Shown here in pieces: positions 46,234 to 59,183 of a stretch of DNA of 64,000 bases (position 1 is the first letter of the stretch; every line of letters starts with the position of its first letter). The stretch is from positions 47,772,722-47,836,721 of the forward strand of contig NC_056000.1 in NCBI RefSeq assembly GCF_018446385.1, written 5' to 3'. The notes beneath the pieces are model-generated. The model had not been told where the DNA came from and made no database searches. It saw only the letters and a program-made list of their open reading frames with translations. The DNA comes from Zingiber officinale (taxonomy: Eukaryota > Streptophyta > Magnoliopsida > Zingiberales > Zingiberaceae). The position numbers and the translations under genes are program-made.

Positions 46234-46934
46234 TGATCCGGCGGTAAGAATGGGGGGGCCCACCCTCTGAAGGGTCCGAGCGGAGCTAGAGATAATCCAT
46301 CCATGGGCTTGGGTTTCCGACGCTAAGGCAGGAGGATCGAAGGGCCGAGCGGGTTGCCCGTTCGGCTAGGATCGAAGGGCCGAGCGGGATCCCGATCGGC
46401 TAGGATCGAAGGGCCGAGCGGGTTGCCCGTTCGGCCAAGATAAGGGCGAGGGTACAAAGGTAGCCGAGCGGCCTATTCGCTTGTCTCGGGATCTGGGATG
46501 TCAGAGAAGGCATGTCTGATGGTTGGGCCGTACACAAGATTGCACGATGGAAGATCTCGCCGTCACATCATGGAAAGGTTGATACAGTAGTAGTATGGCC
46601 TCATGGACGTCTTCCTGACAGATCCATGTCTGGGCATGGCCCTTTTGACAGACCCATACCTGGGCATGGTCAAAAGCAGGTGGTTGCTTTGATTGGCGCG
46701 CCCAGGCTTCTTTGAGAGGTCTATATAAGGTCTCCATTTCTTCACCGGAGGTACACGAGTCTTCTACTTAAAAGCCACTTCTTTGCTATTTCCTCGCCTG
46801 ACTTGAGCGTCGGAGGGCCGTCGCCGGGACACCCCTCCCGGCTCGGTTTGTTGCAGGTTCGCCGGAGCACCTGAGGATCCAGTAGGGAGCGCCACGTCCC
46901 CAGCGTTCGTTGACCCTTGGTTCGGACAGGATCA
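46234..46934 (+). repeat. 3' LTR of the young gypsy element
   Basis: 701 bp, TGATCCGGCGG to GGACAGGATCA. It has three copies of the 35 bp unit instead of two, which accounts for nearly all the length difference from the 5' LTR. Confidence 0.9.
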
Positions 46935-46939
46935 ATAAC

Positions 46940-47323
46940 TAAGATGAGAATGCATAGGAGGATAAATATAATAAATAAAAATAAAAATAAAAGATATAAA
47001 ATTTATCTAAATCTGATTCATGATCATCCTATCAGATATCAGATATCAGATATCAGATATATTTAGGTCTTTATTTTAATTTCTATCCATCTTTTTACCA
47101 AAATTAAAGCAAGAAACCTAATTGGTTCTTTTGTTGAGAATCTTCTTAGTGGGGTTAGATTCATGTCATTTAGGATGTTGACACATCTTCTAACAATTAA
47201 TTTTTTTGGGTTACCTTTCGTATATATATTTTTTATTTTATCCTTCATATTCTAAAATATTATATTTATGTAATATAGTTTATAAAATAGAACCAAAACC
47301 CTCTATCACCTTAACATTATGGC

Positions 47324-47360
<37 letters not shown>

Positions 47361-48856
47361 TATTATTATTTTATTAAAAATCTCCCTCCTTTACTAACTA
47401 ATTTTAGTGAAGTCTAAAATGTATTTACGTTAATGCCCTTTTTTCTATTTACACTAAAAATAATTTCAAGATTTATTAGTAATTCCATAAGCGAAATAAT
47501 CAGTACTCTAGAGTTCGAGACTCAGTTACCCATATTATTATGATTTTTTCTCATCATTAATTTTCTCTGGTTGTTTTATATTAAAAAATATAATTCTCTT
47601 TAGTCTCATATCTTAGAATTGACAACACTGTTATCAAAGAAAGTTCTATAAATATTTTAGATAGACGATATTAAAAAATATACTTTTCTTAGTTTTTTTT
47701 ACTAAGACGAGTATAATTAATTATTGGTTTATAAGGGTGACACTAGAAAATCCAAACAATTCGGATTTTCAAATACCCAAATATTTTATATATTATTATA
47801 TTACATACGCAGCGCGTGTGCCCAATCACACTAGTATATATATATATATGCATATGCATATGCGCATAATTTAAACAAGTGGGGGGCACAATCAAAGAAG
47901 ATGAGGGGGCACAATTAAAGGAGGATAAGCTTCTGAGTTGGTCGTCACGTGTATTTTTTGATTTATTCTTGTGGTCAGTAGAAAATTTATGTGGAGTCGG
48001 ATCAGTCACCCTAAAGATAATCAAAGAGACTAATTGAAATTATCATAATCTAAATAATATCAATTAAATCTGAAGTTATGATTCACATGTAGTCATTTGC
48101 TTAAAGATATTTATAGTGACGAATAAATCAAAGGAAAAAAGAAAATAAAAATACATGTATATGATGAAGACTTTCATCATGTTTGTTTTATTCTAGTTCT
48201 TGACATGAATATTGGCTTCTTGCAAGGCATCGATGAAGAAAAGGCAATCCTTATGACGATATCATACCATGTGAAAGTTTAACATTATGTAGTAGAACAT
48301 GTTAGCGGTTGATGGATGAACTAAGGAGTAAGGAAACCCCAAGCAAGAGCTATTTCAATAAGGTTTATTGAAGCATTGCTGGCCGATCGAAGTCGGGCCA
48401 CACCATCGAACTAAATCTTAGTCGACACCCAAGCACACAAACCCCATCCTTTCTTTAAACCGATCAACGGAGGATAATAGAATCATGTTTTTTTTTCTTT
48501 CTTTTTTTTTTTGGCAAGAAATCTACTGAAATTTTTGCAAAAATTCACGTTTTTTTTTCCCATCAGGAAGATGATCCTTTTGGTCCACGCGATGTTGATA
48601 CCCAACCCCATCTTCCTCTGTGTCTCCCTGCGATTCGCCGCCGTATTCGACAATGGCACACCGCCCACGAGTATTCCTCTGGCTCCTATTCGTTCTTTCT
48701 CCTCCTCCTTCGACTGCTTGCCGCCAGGTATGCGCACGCCTCCCTCGTGTTGATTTGGTGGGCGCTGGAGGAATTTGGGAAGAAAATCTAAACAATTGCT
48801 AAATTATAAACCCGATCGCGATACTTCTCCTCAAATCCTCATCCGTCCCCCCAAAA
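46940..48856. other. Intergenic region and promoter side of starch synthase II
   Basis: AT-rich DNA with an (AT)n microsatellite at about 47330-47358 and a GCATATGCATATG alternation near 47850. A poly-T/poly-A-rich patch lies at 48487-48565. From about 48567 the sequence becomes GC-richer and pyrimidine-rich, as in a 5' leader; a donor-like GTATGC at 48729 could mark a leader intron. No other gene is visible. Confidence 0.5.
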
Positions 48857-51800
48857 ATGGCGTCTTTCCGCTCGCAGCCTTTACTCCTCGATGGCGTCGG
48901 CAGCGGCCCTATTTTGCGTCGGAATAAGACGACTCGCGGCGGTGGAGAGCTTGTGGCGGCGGGATTCTTCAGGGAGGTAAACAACCGAGTGAGGTTTCCG
49001 GCGATGGGTGCGCAGAAGAGGTGGAATGGTCAACGGGCCACCGGAAAAGGCGGCGCCTTTGAGGAGGCGAAGGAGCCAGAGTCGGCTGGTGCTGATGCCG
49101 GCCGCGACGGCGACGGCGACGGCGACGGCGGCGGCTCAGCTCAGGCTGCGGCTGCGGCTGCGGTGGAAAAGGGCAAGAAGGTAGTGGCAATGCAGCAGAG
49201 ATTGGTCGACAAGGTGATTCTCCCTCCTCCCTCTTCGTCTTCTCCAGCTACACTGCAACCATGACCATGTTCTTGCTTTCTTGAACTTTGGATAAACTTT
49301 GATTCGAAGTTAACACCCATCTACAACACATTCCTTGGATCAAATCCAAGTGAAAGGGGATTGAACTGACATCTTTGATCGAGGCTAAGTGGATGGAATT
49401 TGCTAGCTAATTAGTAGGGGAGGATCTTCCCTCGAGTAGTTTAGACCTTGTGTTATGAAATTGTACTTGTATAGTTTGCTTGACTTGCTCATCTCGGTTC
49501 AGATTTTGGGGAGGAGGAGCCCGGTCTGGTCGTTCGAAAGAACAGCTGCTGAAGCAGATAACGATATCGATTCTACTAAAGAGGTTAGAACTTACGATTC
49601 AAATCTAAGTTCGTACAATGGCAATGCTACTACTTCCAGTGCTACAATGGAACCAAAGGTGCAAGATGTTGGTGGTCTTGATACAGCCATTTCTCCATCT
49701 GAATCCAAACTTCCCGCGGTAGATTATAAATCTAGTTCTCGAGATGAGACTCCTGATAGTGTCGATGCGAAGGAAGAGGTCATCGATGCCCCTCCTCTGG
49801 CCGGGGTGAACGTCATGAATGTGATAGTGGTGGCAGCGGAATGTGCTCCTTGGTCCAAAACTGGTAGCTCTGATCATGCAAATATCGACCAATTCAGTTA
49901 TCTAGTGTTGCGAGATTACTATTTCGAGTTTAAGCTAGTGTCTACTGTCTAGTGATACGAGGATATATAGTTTTTCTAGTGTTTCATCGATCGTTGAACC
50001 ACACTGACATTAACCTTCTAACATCAACAGGAGGACTCGGAGATGTAGTTGGGGCTCTGCCAAAAGCTTTGGCCAGGAGAGGGCATCGAGTTATGGTACT
50101 TGTTCTTACCTGTTCTACTACAATTCTATGAATGTGGAGTCAAATATGGAGCTTTGGCCAGGTTGTTGTGCCGAGGTATGGAAACTATGCTGAACCGAAA
50201 GATCTCGGTGTTCGCAAACGTTACACGGTTGCTGGAGAAGTATGAAGATAGTTCTCTTATGTGCCCTAAATCTATCTTCTTGCTTTTATACATGTATTAA
50301 ACTCTCATTTTTTTTGTTCGAATTAAGGATTTGGTAGTAGCTTACTTTCATGCTTACATTGATGGAGTGGACTTTGTGTTCATCGATTGTCCAGTTTTCA
50401 GACACTTCGAGAACAACATTTATGGCGGAAACCGAGTGGTAAACTCCATCTCTACTTTAATCCTATGCATAGAAAATACATGTTTTTTTAGTAACGATTT
50501 GGCATTGTGATGATCGTTGCAGGATAGTTTGAAACGGATGGTTTTGTTCTGTAAAGCTGCAGTTGAGGTGTTCTTCCTATTCTTGCCGCCTTCTTGAAGT
50601 TACTGCATAAGAAATTTTCATTAGGATCATGAAATTAATGCTAAATGTTAATGTAGTCGATCTGTAAGAGCATTTTTGATTGGTTCCTTGAACTCGCATT
50701 AGTGAAAATCTTCCATTTTTTTTGGTCTTGTGACAATCACAAAACTAATGCCATGATTTTCAGGTCCCTTGGTATGTTCCCTGTGGTGGTGTGTGCTACG
50801 GAGATGGAAACTTGGCCTTCATTGCAAATGACTGGCACACGGCACTCTTGCCGGTTTATCTGAAGGCTTATTATCGCGACAACGGCTTGATGAAGTACGC
50901 GAGATCGGTTCTAGTGATCCACAACATGGCTCACCAGGTTAGCTCCTCAAGTTTGTTACTAGTCTTCTTTGAGGAACCTACGAAGATTGAGTTACACTCG
51001 TTGAAACTTCCATTTGCTAGTGAGATCTTCATGTGCAGTCTGGTTTCCGTAACTCCGATTCCGGCGAGCTTAACTTTGAACTGATGATCCTCATCTGTCA
51101 GGGTCGCGGCCCCTTGGAGGACTTCTACCATGTTGACTTACAGGAACACTACTTGGACCTTTTCAAGCTGTATGATCCGATTGGAGGTGACCACTTCAAC
51201 ATCTTCGCAGCCAGCTTGAAGACCGCCGACCAAGTGGTCACTGTCAGCCATGGTTATGCTCGGGAGGTGAAAACTTCCGAAGGTGGATGGGGACTCCACA
51301 GCATTATAAGCGAGAACGACTGGAAGTTCCGAGGCATCGTTAACGGCATCGACACAAAGGACTGGAGCCCTGAGCTGGATGTGCACCTGCAATCTGATGG
51401 CTACACCAATTACTCTATGGAGACTCTACGGACGGGCAAAGCACAGTGCAAGGCCGCGCTGCAAAGGGAGCTCGGCCTGCCGGTCCGGGAAAGTGTTCCT
51501 CTCATCGGCTTCATTGGGAGACTGGACACCCAGAAGGGCGTGGACCTCATTGCGGAGGCCATGCCGTGGATCGTCGGCCAGGACGCGCAGCTGGTGATGC
51601 TGGGCACTGGGCGGCCGGACCTCGAGGAAATGCTGAGGAAGGCTGAGAGGGAGAACCGCGACAAGGTCAGAGGATGGGTTGGGTTCTCTGTGAAGACGGC
51701 TCATCGGATAACTGCCGGCGCCGACATCCTTCTGATGCCATCGAGGTTTGAGCCCTGCGGGCTGAACCAGCTATATGCTATGAAGTATGGCATGGTGCCG

Positions 51801-52058
51801 GTGGTGCACGCCGTCGGTGGGCTGCGAGACACGGTGATCCCCTTTGATCCCTTCAATGAGACTGGGTACGGGTGGACGTTCGATCGGGCAGAGTCGGGCA
51901 AGCTGATCCATGCCCTGGGCAACTGCCTCAACACCTACTGGAATTACAAGGAGAGCTGGGAGGGGCTTCAGAAGCGGGGGATGGAGCAGGACCTGAGCTG
52001 GGACGACGCGGCAAAGAACTACGAGGAGGTCCTGATCACGGCCAAGTACCAGTGGTGA
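48857..52058 (+). CDS. SS2: Starch synthase II (soluble, plastidial)
   Basis: Eight exons with GT/AG borders: 48857-49213, 49503-49863, 50031-50095, 50162-50239, 50328-50438, 50523-50567, 50764-50937, 51102-52058; 715 residues. It is a GT5 enzyme that moves glucose from ADP-glucose onto amylopectin chains, lengthening short chains in the plastid. The N-terminus (about 1-60, [10 protein letters not shown], basic and Ser-poor acidic) fits a transit peptide. A variable linker holds a DG repeat (about 83-92) and an Ala run. The catalytic half starts near residue 224 with AECAPWSK and K238-TGGL (ADP-glucose binding), then [64 protein letters not shown] and [10 protein letters not shown]. It ends AKYQW, the SSII terminus. 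SSII is chosen over SSI or GBSS by the linker, exon pattern and C-terminus. All catalytic blocks look intact. Confidence 0.95.
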
Positions 52059-53088
52059 GAGCATCAATTATCGAAGTGGCAGAGGTAGGATCTTACCGCA
52101 ACAGACACTTGAGCTGAGGCTTGTTGTAAACGGAATGAGATCAGCGAGCGGGCGTCCTGGCTTCAATTACTGCAAAATGATTATTTCTTAATTAAATACA
52201 ATAACAATAACTGAGGCTTTTCCCCTTCAATGAAAATATGAACTTCAGTTTTGCCGGAATAAGGAGCAACAGGTTAAACAGTAAAAAATCTCAAATAAAA
52301 AGATTTGTTTTTTTAATCTATTAGAACATCTTATCGATAGGACAGATTTCTCAGATTCAGCACATTTACAATACAGCAGTTAGGCGAAAATGGAAACTGT
52401 CTTTTGCATGATTGTTTTTTTTTCTTGCCAGATCAAACAAGAAAAGCCAGATGGAGAATTGATACAATACCAGATCAAGTTTCTACAATTATAAGTTCCA
52501 AACCTTGGATATGAAGAGAATTGAAATATCTAGATGCAACTTCATCAGATTCCAGATGCCTCTGCAAGTCGTGTTGTTCTGGTTATTGTTCGTTAAAACT
52601 GAAGTGAGGGGAATAGTAATGAAATACAGGATATTAGCAGGAGAGCTTAGTAGATCTGAGCAAACAATTTAGTTTGATAGCATCAAATTTTTCAAGGACA
52701 TAAAAAGGTTTCATCCAATTTGTAAGAGGCAGCTGAAGATCTGCATAATATTGCAAAGGTCATAGCTCATAAGAAACAGCTACCAAAGAATCTCACAATA
52801 AGAGTTTAACAACTCACCTGAGCTATAATACAAAGGGAAAGCATAAAATAGTGTGGATTTGATAGAAAATAATTGAGAGAAACATCATATGAAAAGAAAA
52901 GAATTGGCATAATAAGAACCAGATGGAAATTATATCGATAAGAATACAAGACGCAACTGGTTCAAAGCATCAGCCAGCCTTGATCATGAACACATACAGC
53001 AATTTACTATTGTTATGGCATATTGGTGGATAAATTCATACAACAGTCATATGATGTAACTGACACAAAGAATGTGAGAAGAAGCAGT
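52059..53088. other. Convergent 3' flanks of starch synthase II and PTB
   Basis: About 1 kb holding the 3' untranslated regions of both genes. I see no further gene. Confidence 0.5.
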
Positions 53089-56000
53089 CTATTGAGCGAA
53101 ATAGGGAGACTGAGTTTGAGGTGCAGCAGGAGGCTGTGCATTTGCCAGTTGACCAAATTGAGATGAACTTTGTGAAGCTTGAAGCGCCCAAGTAGGGGTG
53201 CTAGAAGTAGGGTAATAAGAAACAGGATTTGCAGAGGTTGACACCAAGCTTCCACCTGAGGTGCCAATGTTCCATGTAGGCATCTGACCCAGTGGAACCG
53301 TTGCTTGTCCTGAGACAGGATAATCATTGCCAATATATATGGACGAAGACTGTGGATAGGCGTGCCAACCAGTGGATGTCGGCAAAATGGGAGCCTGGGG
53401 CATTGTTGGTATACTAGAGTCTTGAACAGTGTAATCTCTTCCTCTATCATTGTGCACCTGTATAAGAAACAGAATGCAAACATAGAATCAACTACCAAGA
53501 CATCATATCACAGGTAAACAGTGAATACAAGAACATCAACAGATACAAAATCATAGTTTTATAAACCAAGAGTTATGTTACTCCATTTGACACAAAGAAT
53601 TCATCTATACCTTAACACTGAGATCAGTATGATGAGAGTATGTCAAATGGAGTCTGCAATAACCACCATCATAGATGCTGTGTCCCTCCAAAGCAGCTTT
53701 GGCAACTGAAGCAGTGGTAATATCTGATAAAACAGAGAAACGACAAATTGACAATATAAGATACAGGTTATGCATTAACATAAAATCATGGACAAAATGA
53801 TCCATTCATATTGATGTGCTTACTAAAAAAATATGTTTTAAATAAATATTTTTATTTTATTTAACACAATGAAAATTTGTGCTCAATGCAACTAGTAATG
53901 ATTTAAATCTTCTGCTGAGAAACAATTTCCTACTAGCACATGCAGGTGCAAATGAATACCGTACTGAATAGGTACAAGCATTGACAAGCAGATGGTTCTG
54001 GCAAAATGAGCTAACTCATAGATGAACAAAAAAATTACCAGGATACTCTATCAGAATGAACCACCAGGCAGAAAACATACACCTTATAATTCATTTGAAA
54101 ATTTGACCAGGACACTGTATCTACTTAGAAAATTTTACCTGGATACTGTATCAAGGCCTGCACACCACCATTTTTCTCAAAAATTAAAATTTTCTGTACA
54201 GTTCCAAAAGCAGAAAATACCTGTATTATAGAACATCAACTTAGTGGTCATGCTTTGGCTAAAATATTAAAATACTAAAAACTTCCAGAGGTAGAAATAA
54301 TATCTTACTGTATGAAGAACATCAACTGTCACAGCATATTGCATGTTCTCTATAGTAGCTAACAGGACGTTACTCTCAGGATCCTGCTTCTTTACTTCAG
54401 GACCTGACAGAGACTGTGAATAACTTCTCATAAGAACATTGAAAAACATGGGAAAAGGTACAGAGGTGGAGATGAGTTATGCAAAAATTACCAGTATGCC
54501 TCCCTCTATAGCAGAAGGGTTCACAGGAAGATAAGGATTTGTGTAATCCCTGTTTAAGAAAAGATTATTATAAGTTTGTACAAAACTTAGATTGCAAACA
54601 ACTTGTATAAAAGCTAACATCAATATGAACTTGAGAAAAAATTTGCCTCTGACAGGTGATAATATTATAGCAATGTGGCAGTATTGTAACAACGACTGAG
54701 ATATTATGACCAAGTTAGTGTGAAGATGTCAAAACCCTAAAAACCCAATTGGAAATCCTTGAGAAAGAAAGAGCTTTGCATGGACAGGTTAAATACCAGT
54801 ACACAGTTTGACTAGAGTGCAAGCATCTTTTACTGAGTATGATAGTGCTTAAAATAATTGAAATTACAAGAGTGAATCAGATAGTGTTAGCCACTCTAAC
54901 ACAACAATCATATAAAAAAAACTCAAAGCCATTTTATTATAAGATCAGGTTCACTGCAAGCACCTTTTACTGAGTATGATAGTGCTTAAAATAATTGTAA
55001 TTAGTGAAACAGATGTTAGAAGTCGCAACAACCAAAAAAACACTCAGAGCCATTTTATTATAAGATCAGGTACACTGCATGATATAGCACCAAGACAAAG
55101 GGATTACAAGGGATTAGTGTCATTTTTAAAAAGGTCTCAACTCTCAACCAAGACAAACTCGGAAATAGACTCATGCCTAAAATACCCATTTCTCCCAAAA
55201 CAAGACCATTAGCTAATAAGGAGGTTGGATTTAATGAGCCATCACTTCCACTTTTCGACTTACAGTTGAACAAAGAATTTTTGTGCCACAAACTAATTTT
55301 ACTCGGATTAATGTTTGTCCGAAAAAGTTACATATCAGAAATCATGATGCAAGAACTTGCAAAAGGAAAAAAGAGTGTATTCTTGAGATACGTTCTCACT
55401 GTGACAAGTATGCAAATTCTAAGAAAAATCACACTCTAGGCGTTGCTTTTCTTGTATGAATCTGAGGATAAGATATGGCGTTCAGAATCAAGATACTAGA
55501 ACTAAAACCATATACAATCATAAACTACTTGCACCAGATTGCAAAGCAATTTTTACCTGCTACGATGAGACTGGAATTTGATGCTTAAATCTGTGTGGGC
55601 CGAATATGAAATACGCAAATGGCAAGATGTAATATGTTCAGGGAGCAAGTACCTGGAACATTCAAGTTCAATTAGCATAAATTCAAAAAACTTAATAGAA
55701 TAGCATACCTTTGACGTGGAAACATGGAAAAATCTACAACCTGGGAATACTTCTCCCATCCAAAGCATGTCTTGCACTAGCAGCAGTCTCTGCATCTGTG
55801 TATTGAATTAGTGCCTGTAGAAGGTCCAGTCAAAAGAAAGTTAGAACCTGCAGTTTAATCAAAGAACAGTGTGGTGACATCTTACCTGAAAGCCAGCAGC
55901 TTTTTCAAAGGTTGCAATTTTATGCACAAAGCCAAAGGCTGAGAACACCTGAAACAATTTTGAGAACATTTTACTATTTCCTGTTATAAAGAAATTCATC

Positions 56001-57529
56001 TAACATAGACTATAAATGTAGAGTTTAGACCCATAACTGAGTTTCCTTTCAAACATGGATGAAGTCACCCGGATGCAACTCAAAACAAGAGTGCAGATAC
56101 ACCTTTTCAAGCAAAATGTTATGCAAGGAAAAATAGTTACCTTAAAAACTTGCATAAAGGACAAAAGCAATTCAATCATAAAAATGGCTTGAAAAGAAAT
56201 ACAACAGTATCCGCATTCTGATTTCTGAGAAAGACCCAAGTTTGAGAATCCAAAGCTAAGATTGTCGAAAACTAACATCAAAAAATTATCAATTCAAATT
56301 AATCATTCTCCTAAATCCTACTGAGAAGATTTTTAACAAGGCTCACATAGTCAACATGAGCAAGCTAGACATCACAGTAAGTTAATAAGAACAACAATTG
56401 GAGAGAGGACCTTATTTTGCAACAAGGTTTCTATTACACGTTCTTTACCTGAAAAAAGGTCCAATAAACTAAAAACCAATTATTTAATAGGAAGAACATA
56501 GTCTTTAAACAGCTTTATTTGTATTTTGTAACAAAGGGTTCTACCAACAACTTACCAGATGAATAACATCTATGCTGACATCACCATCTTCAACACCTTC
56601 GATAGTGACAAGCAAAACATTGCCAGGAACTTCTCCAGTACTCCTATTGTTTGTAATTTCTGGCCTGTTAGAATACTGGATATAAACAGTTTTTCCACGA
56701 ACTTGGGCTGGCTCAGATGAAGAAGCATAGTAAGAAACCATTGAAATTGCTTGGTTAAGGTCCGCCTACAAAGAGGAAAATGTAATTTTCAAGTCTGACC
56801 ACAATGAGCAAAGAGTTTAAACATTGAATATCAATAGAAAACTCTTTCAATCTAGTAGATTGGTACATATACTACACGGACATGCATACTAGCAGAAGGG
56901 AGTAAAAACGAGAGTCAAGCTAAATGATAACGGGACTTGAGGAAAGAGCCTGACCTATGTTAACAAGTTAATTTACTTCAAGTATACTAGGGTATAAAGA
57001 GTAAACAACAGAGGGATATGATTCATGCTTCTGTAAAGTTCAAACGGGAATCCTGATAATTCGAGAGTTTGTTGATAGGGGGAAAAAATCCTTTTCTTCA
57101 ATTTTGTGTTTTTTATAACTGTTATCTTTCTAACTCCAATCCATCAGAAAATCAAGTGGGCAACAAATTTCCGGAGCCCCGTATTAAGATTTTAGGTTCA
57201 GACGTGAAAATCAATCAACTCAAAGATTGGGTGGTCGTAAAATTTAGATTTCACTAGTTTTTATTTAGCAATACACTAGACATAATGCTAAAAACAGCAC
57301 AGTAGATCAGGGAGAAGGGTTCATTACGCACAAATTCGACGAAGGCCTGGTTCTTGTTGGCGCCGACGTTGCACATGGTATTGACGACCCTTCCGAACGG
57401 CTTGCAGAGGACGACGATCTCCTCCTCGATGCACTCCCACGGCAGGTTCCGAAGGTGGAGCACTTTCGACGGCGTCTGCGTGTAGCGAAACTGCTGCTGC
57501 GGCAGCCCCCCTCCTTGCCCTGGTGCCAT
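53089..57529 (-). CDS. PTB3: Polypyrimidine tract-binding protein homolog 3
   Basis: Ten exons on the minus strand: 57529-57332, 56765-56556, 55948-55886, 55814-55741, 55652-55557, 54549-54492, 54413-54309, 54220-54139, 53723-53611, 53457-53089; 455 residues. An hnRNP-I type RNA-binding protein that binds CU-rich RNA and regulates alternative splicing in the nucleus, with cytoplasmic roles in plants. Three RRMs are visible: about 22-100 (VLHLRNLPWE, NQAFVEF), 113-205 (NVLLVTIEGV, GFQALIQY) and 245-330 (NVLLATIENM, GVQALIQY). The linker after RRM2 has DYTNPYLPVN, a plant PTB3 signature. The C-tail (334-455) is Gln/Ser/Pro/Ala-rich without charge pattern. The start is MAPGQGG; an in-frame upstream ATG exists but adds residues unlike the family. 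Long introns, including one of about 1 kb with a tandem repeat. Confidence 0.92.
54819..55079. repeat. Tandem duplication in a PTB intron (two units of about 130 bp)
   Basis: Both units contain TTTTACTGAGTATGATAGTG and CATTTTATTATAAGATCAGG. Boundaries are about 54819-54955 and 54956-55079. It lies between the fifth and sixth exons. Confidence 0.75.
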
Positions 57530-58106
57530 ACCTTGCCAAATCCAACCTTCCGGACCGTACAACAGAAGTCGAAGACGAGAGAAACCCGAAATCGCCTGGA
57601 ACACTCCACCTTAGGGGTTTGAGATCGAACAAGGCACGACAACGAGGGGGGAGGGGTTGATCTCCGATTCTCCTCTCGCTCGCTCTCCTGCCCACTGGCC
57701 GAGGGCTGAGCTATCTGTACGTCTTCTGGTTATCGTAGCGCCGTCGGTAAAGGGAGAGGAGTTTGTAGCGGTTCGAATCGCTTATCGTTCTACAGAACGA
57801 GTAGATATCGCTCCGCGCCCTGCCTCCGGGTGTGCAGACGAAACGCGTCATCTCAACCGTTCGTTATATTTATCATGATATCTTCTTATTATTATTTACC
57901 TTGCATTTTCCTAAATTAATATAAATCTTAAATTTTAATAATCTTTAGTATTAATTTAAAAACATAACATACGAGAGATTAAACATCCAACAACATATTT
58001 TATACTCACATATATATATATTATGGACGCTTGGAATTGATCCAGTCATCTGAAATGAATTTAGACGCATAGACTCGTTCATTAATTTTTTTTAAAAAAA
58101 TTATTT
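57530..58106. other. 5' leader and promoter region of PTB
   Basis: GC-rich and then AT-rich sequence upstream of the PTB start. No clear TATA box; the promoter may be TATA-less. Confidence 0.4.
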
Positions 58107-58108
58107 TA

Positions 58109-58522
58109 GGATATATTATATATATTTAAAATTTAAAATTTAAAATTTTAGAATTTAGGAATTGAGTTATAACAAATTTGATTTAATAAGATTTTCTCTC
58201 TAAGATTCAAACTTTCTTCATAAGGTTCTGACTCTGTGACAAGTTTGTCAGGATGGCTAGATTAATTTCAGACACCTCGATTTACTTTTTTTATTTTTTT
58301 CTCGATTTCCTTTTTGTATGTTTATTTTTAAAAATAAAAGAATTTCTTAAATCATGAATTTGAAATATTCTAAATACATATATTATACTCCATGAACATC
58401 TAAAATTATTTATCTTGAACAAAAAAGACAGAACCTAAAGAAAAATTTTATTAACTTAAACTCATTATAACTCAACTCCTAAATTCTAAAATCTTAAACC
58501 CTAAATACATATAACATACTCC
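58109..58522. repeat. AT-rich inverted repeat, possible MITE
   Basis: The left arm (58109-58195) contains TTTTAGAATTTAGGAATTGAG and the right arm (58440-58522) its reverse-complement variant CTCAACTCCTAAATTCTAAAA. The arms are about 85 bases with roughly 240 bases between. No target duplication identified. Given the base composition, chance similarity adds uncertainty. Confidence 0.45.
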
Positions 58523-58597
58523 ATAAATATATAAAATTTTTAATCTTAAACACTATAATAATAAAAAAAATCTTATTAAATCAAATTCATTAGAACC

Positions 58598-58689
58598 AAT
58601 TTCTAAATCCTAAAATTTAAAAATCTGTACTGTACTATGTTACAATTTCTAAATCCTAAAATTTAAAAATCTGTACTGTACTATGTTAC
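58598..58689. repeat. Perfect 46 bp tandem duplication
   Basis: Two identical adjacent units containing CTGTACTGTACTATGTTAC (58598-58643 and 58644-58689). Confidence 0.85.
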
Positions 58690-59183
58690 CATTAGCGCAT
58701 GGATAAATTGTAGATGCCCAAGTTAAATCCGGATATATATATATTTCTGTGAAGGACCTCATCGAAGCCAGCCTGTACCTCCCTTATAATCAGTTTTTTC
58801 TTTTGGTATTTCTTACTAATTCACCATCATCAGATACCTTTATTAGAGCCCTTTGTTGCTCTACCCGAAAATCGCAAGACCTGGCAACCATCAGATCTGT
58901 TAACTGCCGCCGATAGGGACGAACTCGACAGAAGCCAACCTGACACATATCCGATCTGCCTAAAGAACTCGACTACGGACACACGATGGAGTCAGCCGAC
59001 CAGATCAATGACAATAAAGAACCATTTAATAAAATCACATTAATGAAAAAACTGGAACATTAAAAATGCAATCCAAAGAAAAGATCAAGACATGAACCGT
59101 CAACAAATTGGTTTATCGTCTAACTTTTGGTTCCAAACAAAGATTGAACAGAACAGTTGTTCAGGTAGAAGGAATGTGACTCG
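58690..59183. other. 3' flank of glycerol-3-phosphate dehydrogenase
   Basis: Probable 3' untranslated region and spacer. No gene recognised. Confidence 0.4.

Larger units (their letters stand above)
35778..46934 (+). mobile_element. Young Ty3/gypsy element, Tat/Retand type
   Basis: 11.2 kb with LTRs 35778-36443 and 46234-46934 and a perfect target duplication ATAAC (35773-35777 and 46935-46939). Parts in order: LTR, PBS (TTTGGCGCCGTCTGTGGGAA, directly inside the LTR), gag, protease, reverse transcriptase, RNase H plus a second archaeal-type RNase H, integrase, a long 3' region with a 58 bp minisatellite and antisense open frames, LTR. No chromodomain is seen. Dual RNase H and antisense frames are typical of the Tat lineage. 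The LTRs differ by only about four substitutions plus small length changes, so it is young. The coding part looks broken, with perhaps about five interruptions. Confidence 0.9.

Noticed and set aside
48511-48753. Possible small gene upstream of starch synthase II
   Set aside because: Short open frames on both strands in a pyrimidine-rich block; more likely leader sequence than a gene.
51033-51101. Longer form of the last starch synthase exon
   Set aside because: The extra in-frame stretch is intron: a CAG acceptor at 51099-51101 restores the conserved HQGRGP junction with the preceding exon.
57530-57604. Upstream in-frame ATG of PTB
   Set aside because: It would add 25 residues unlike the family; MAPGQGG fits the expected N-terminus better, though no transcript confirms it.
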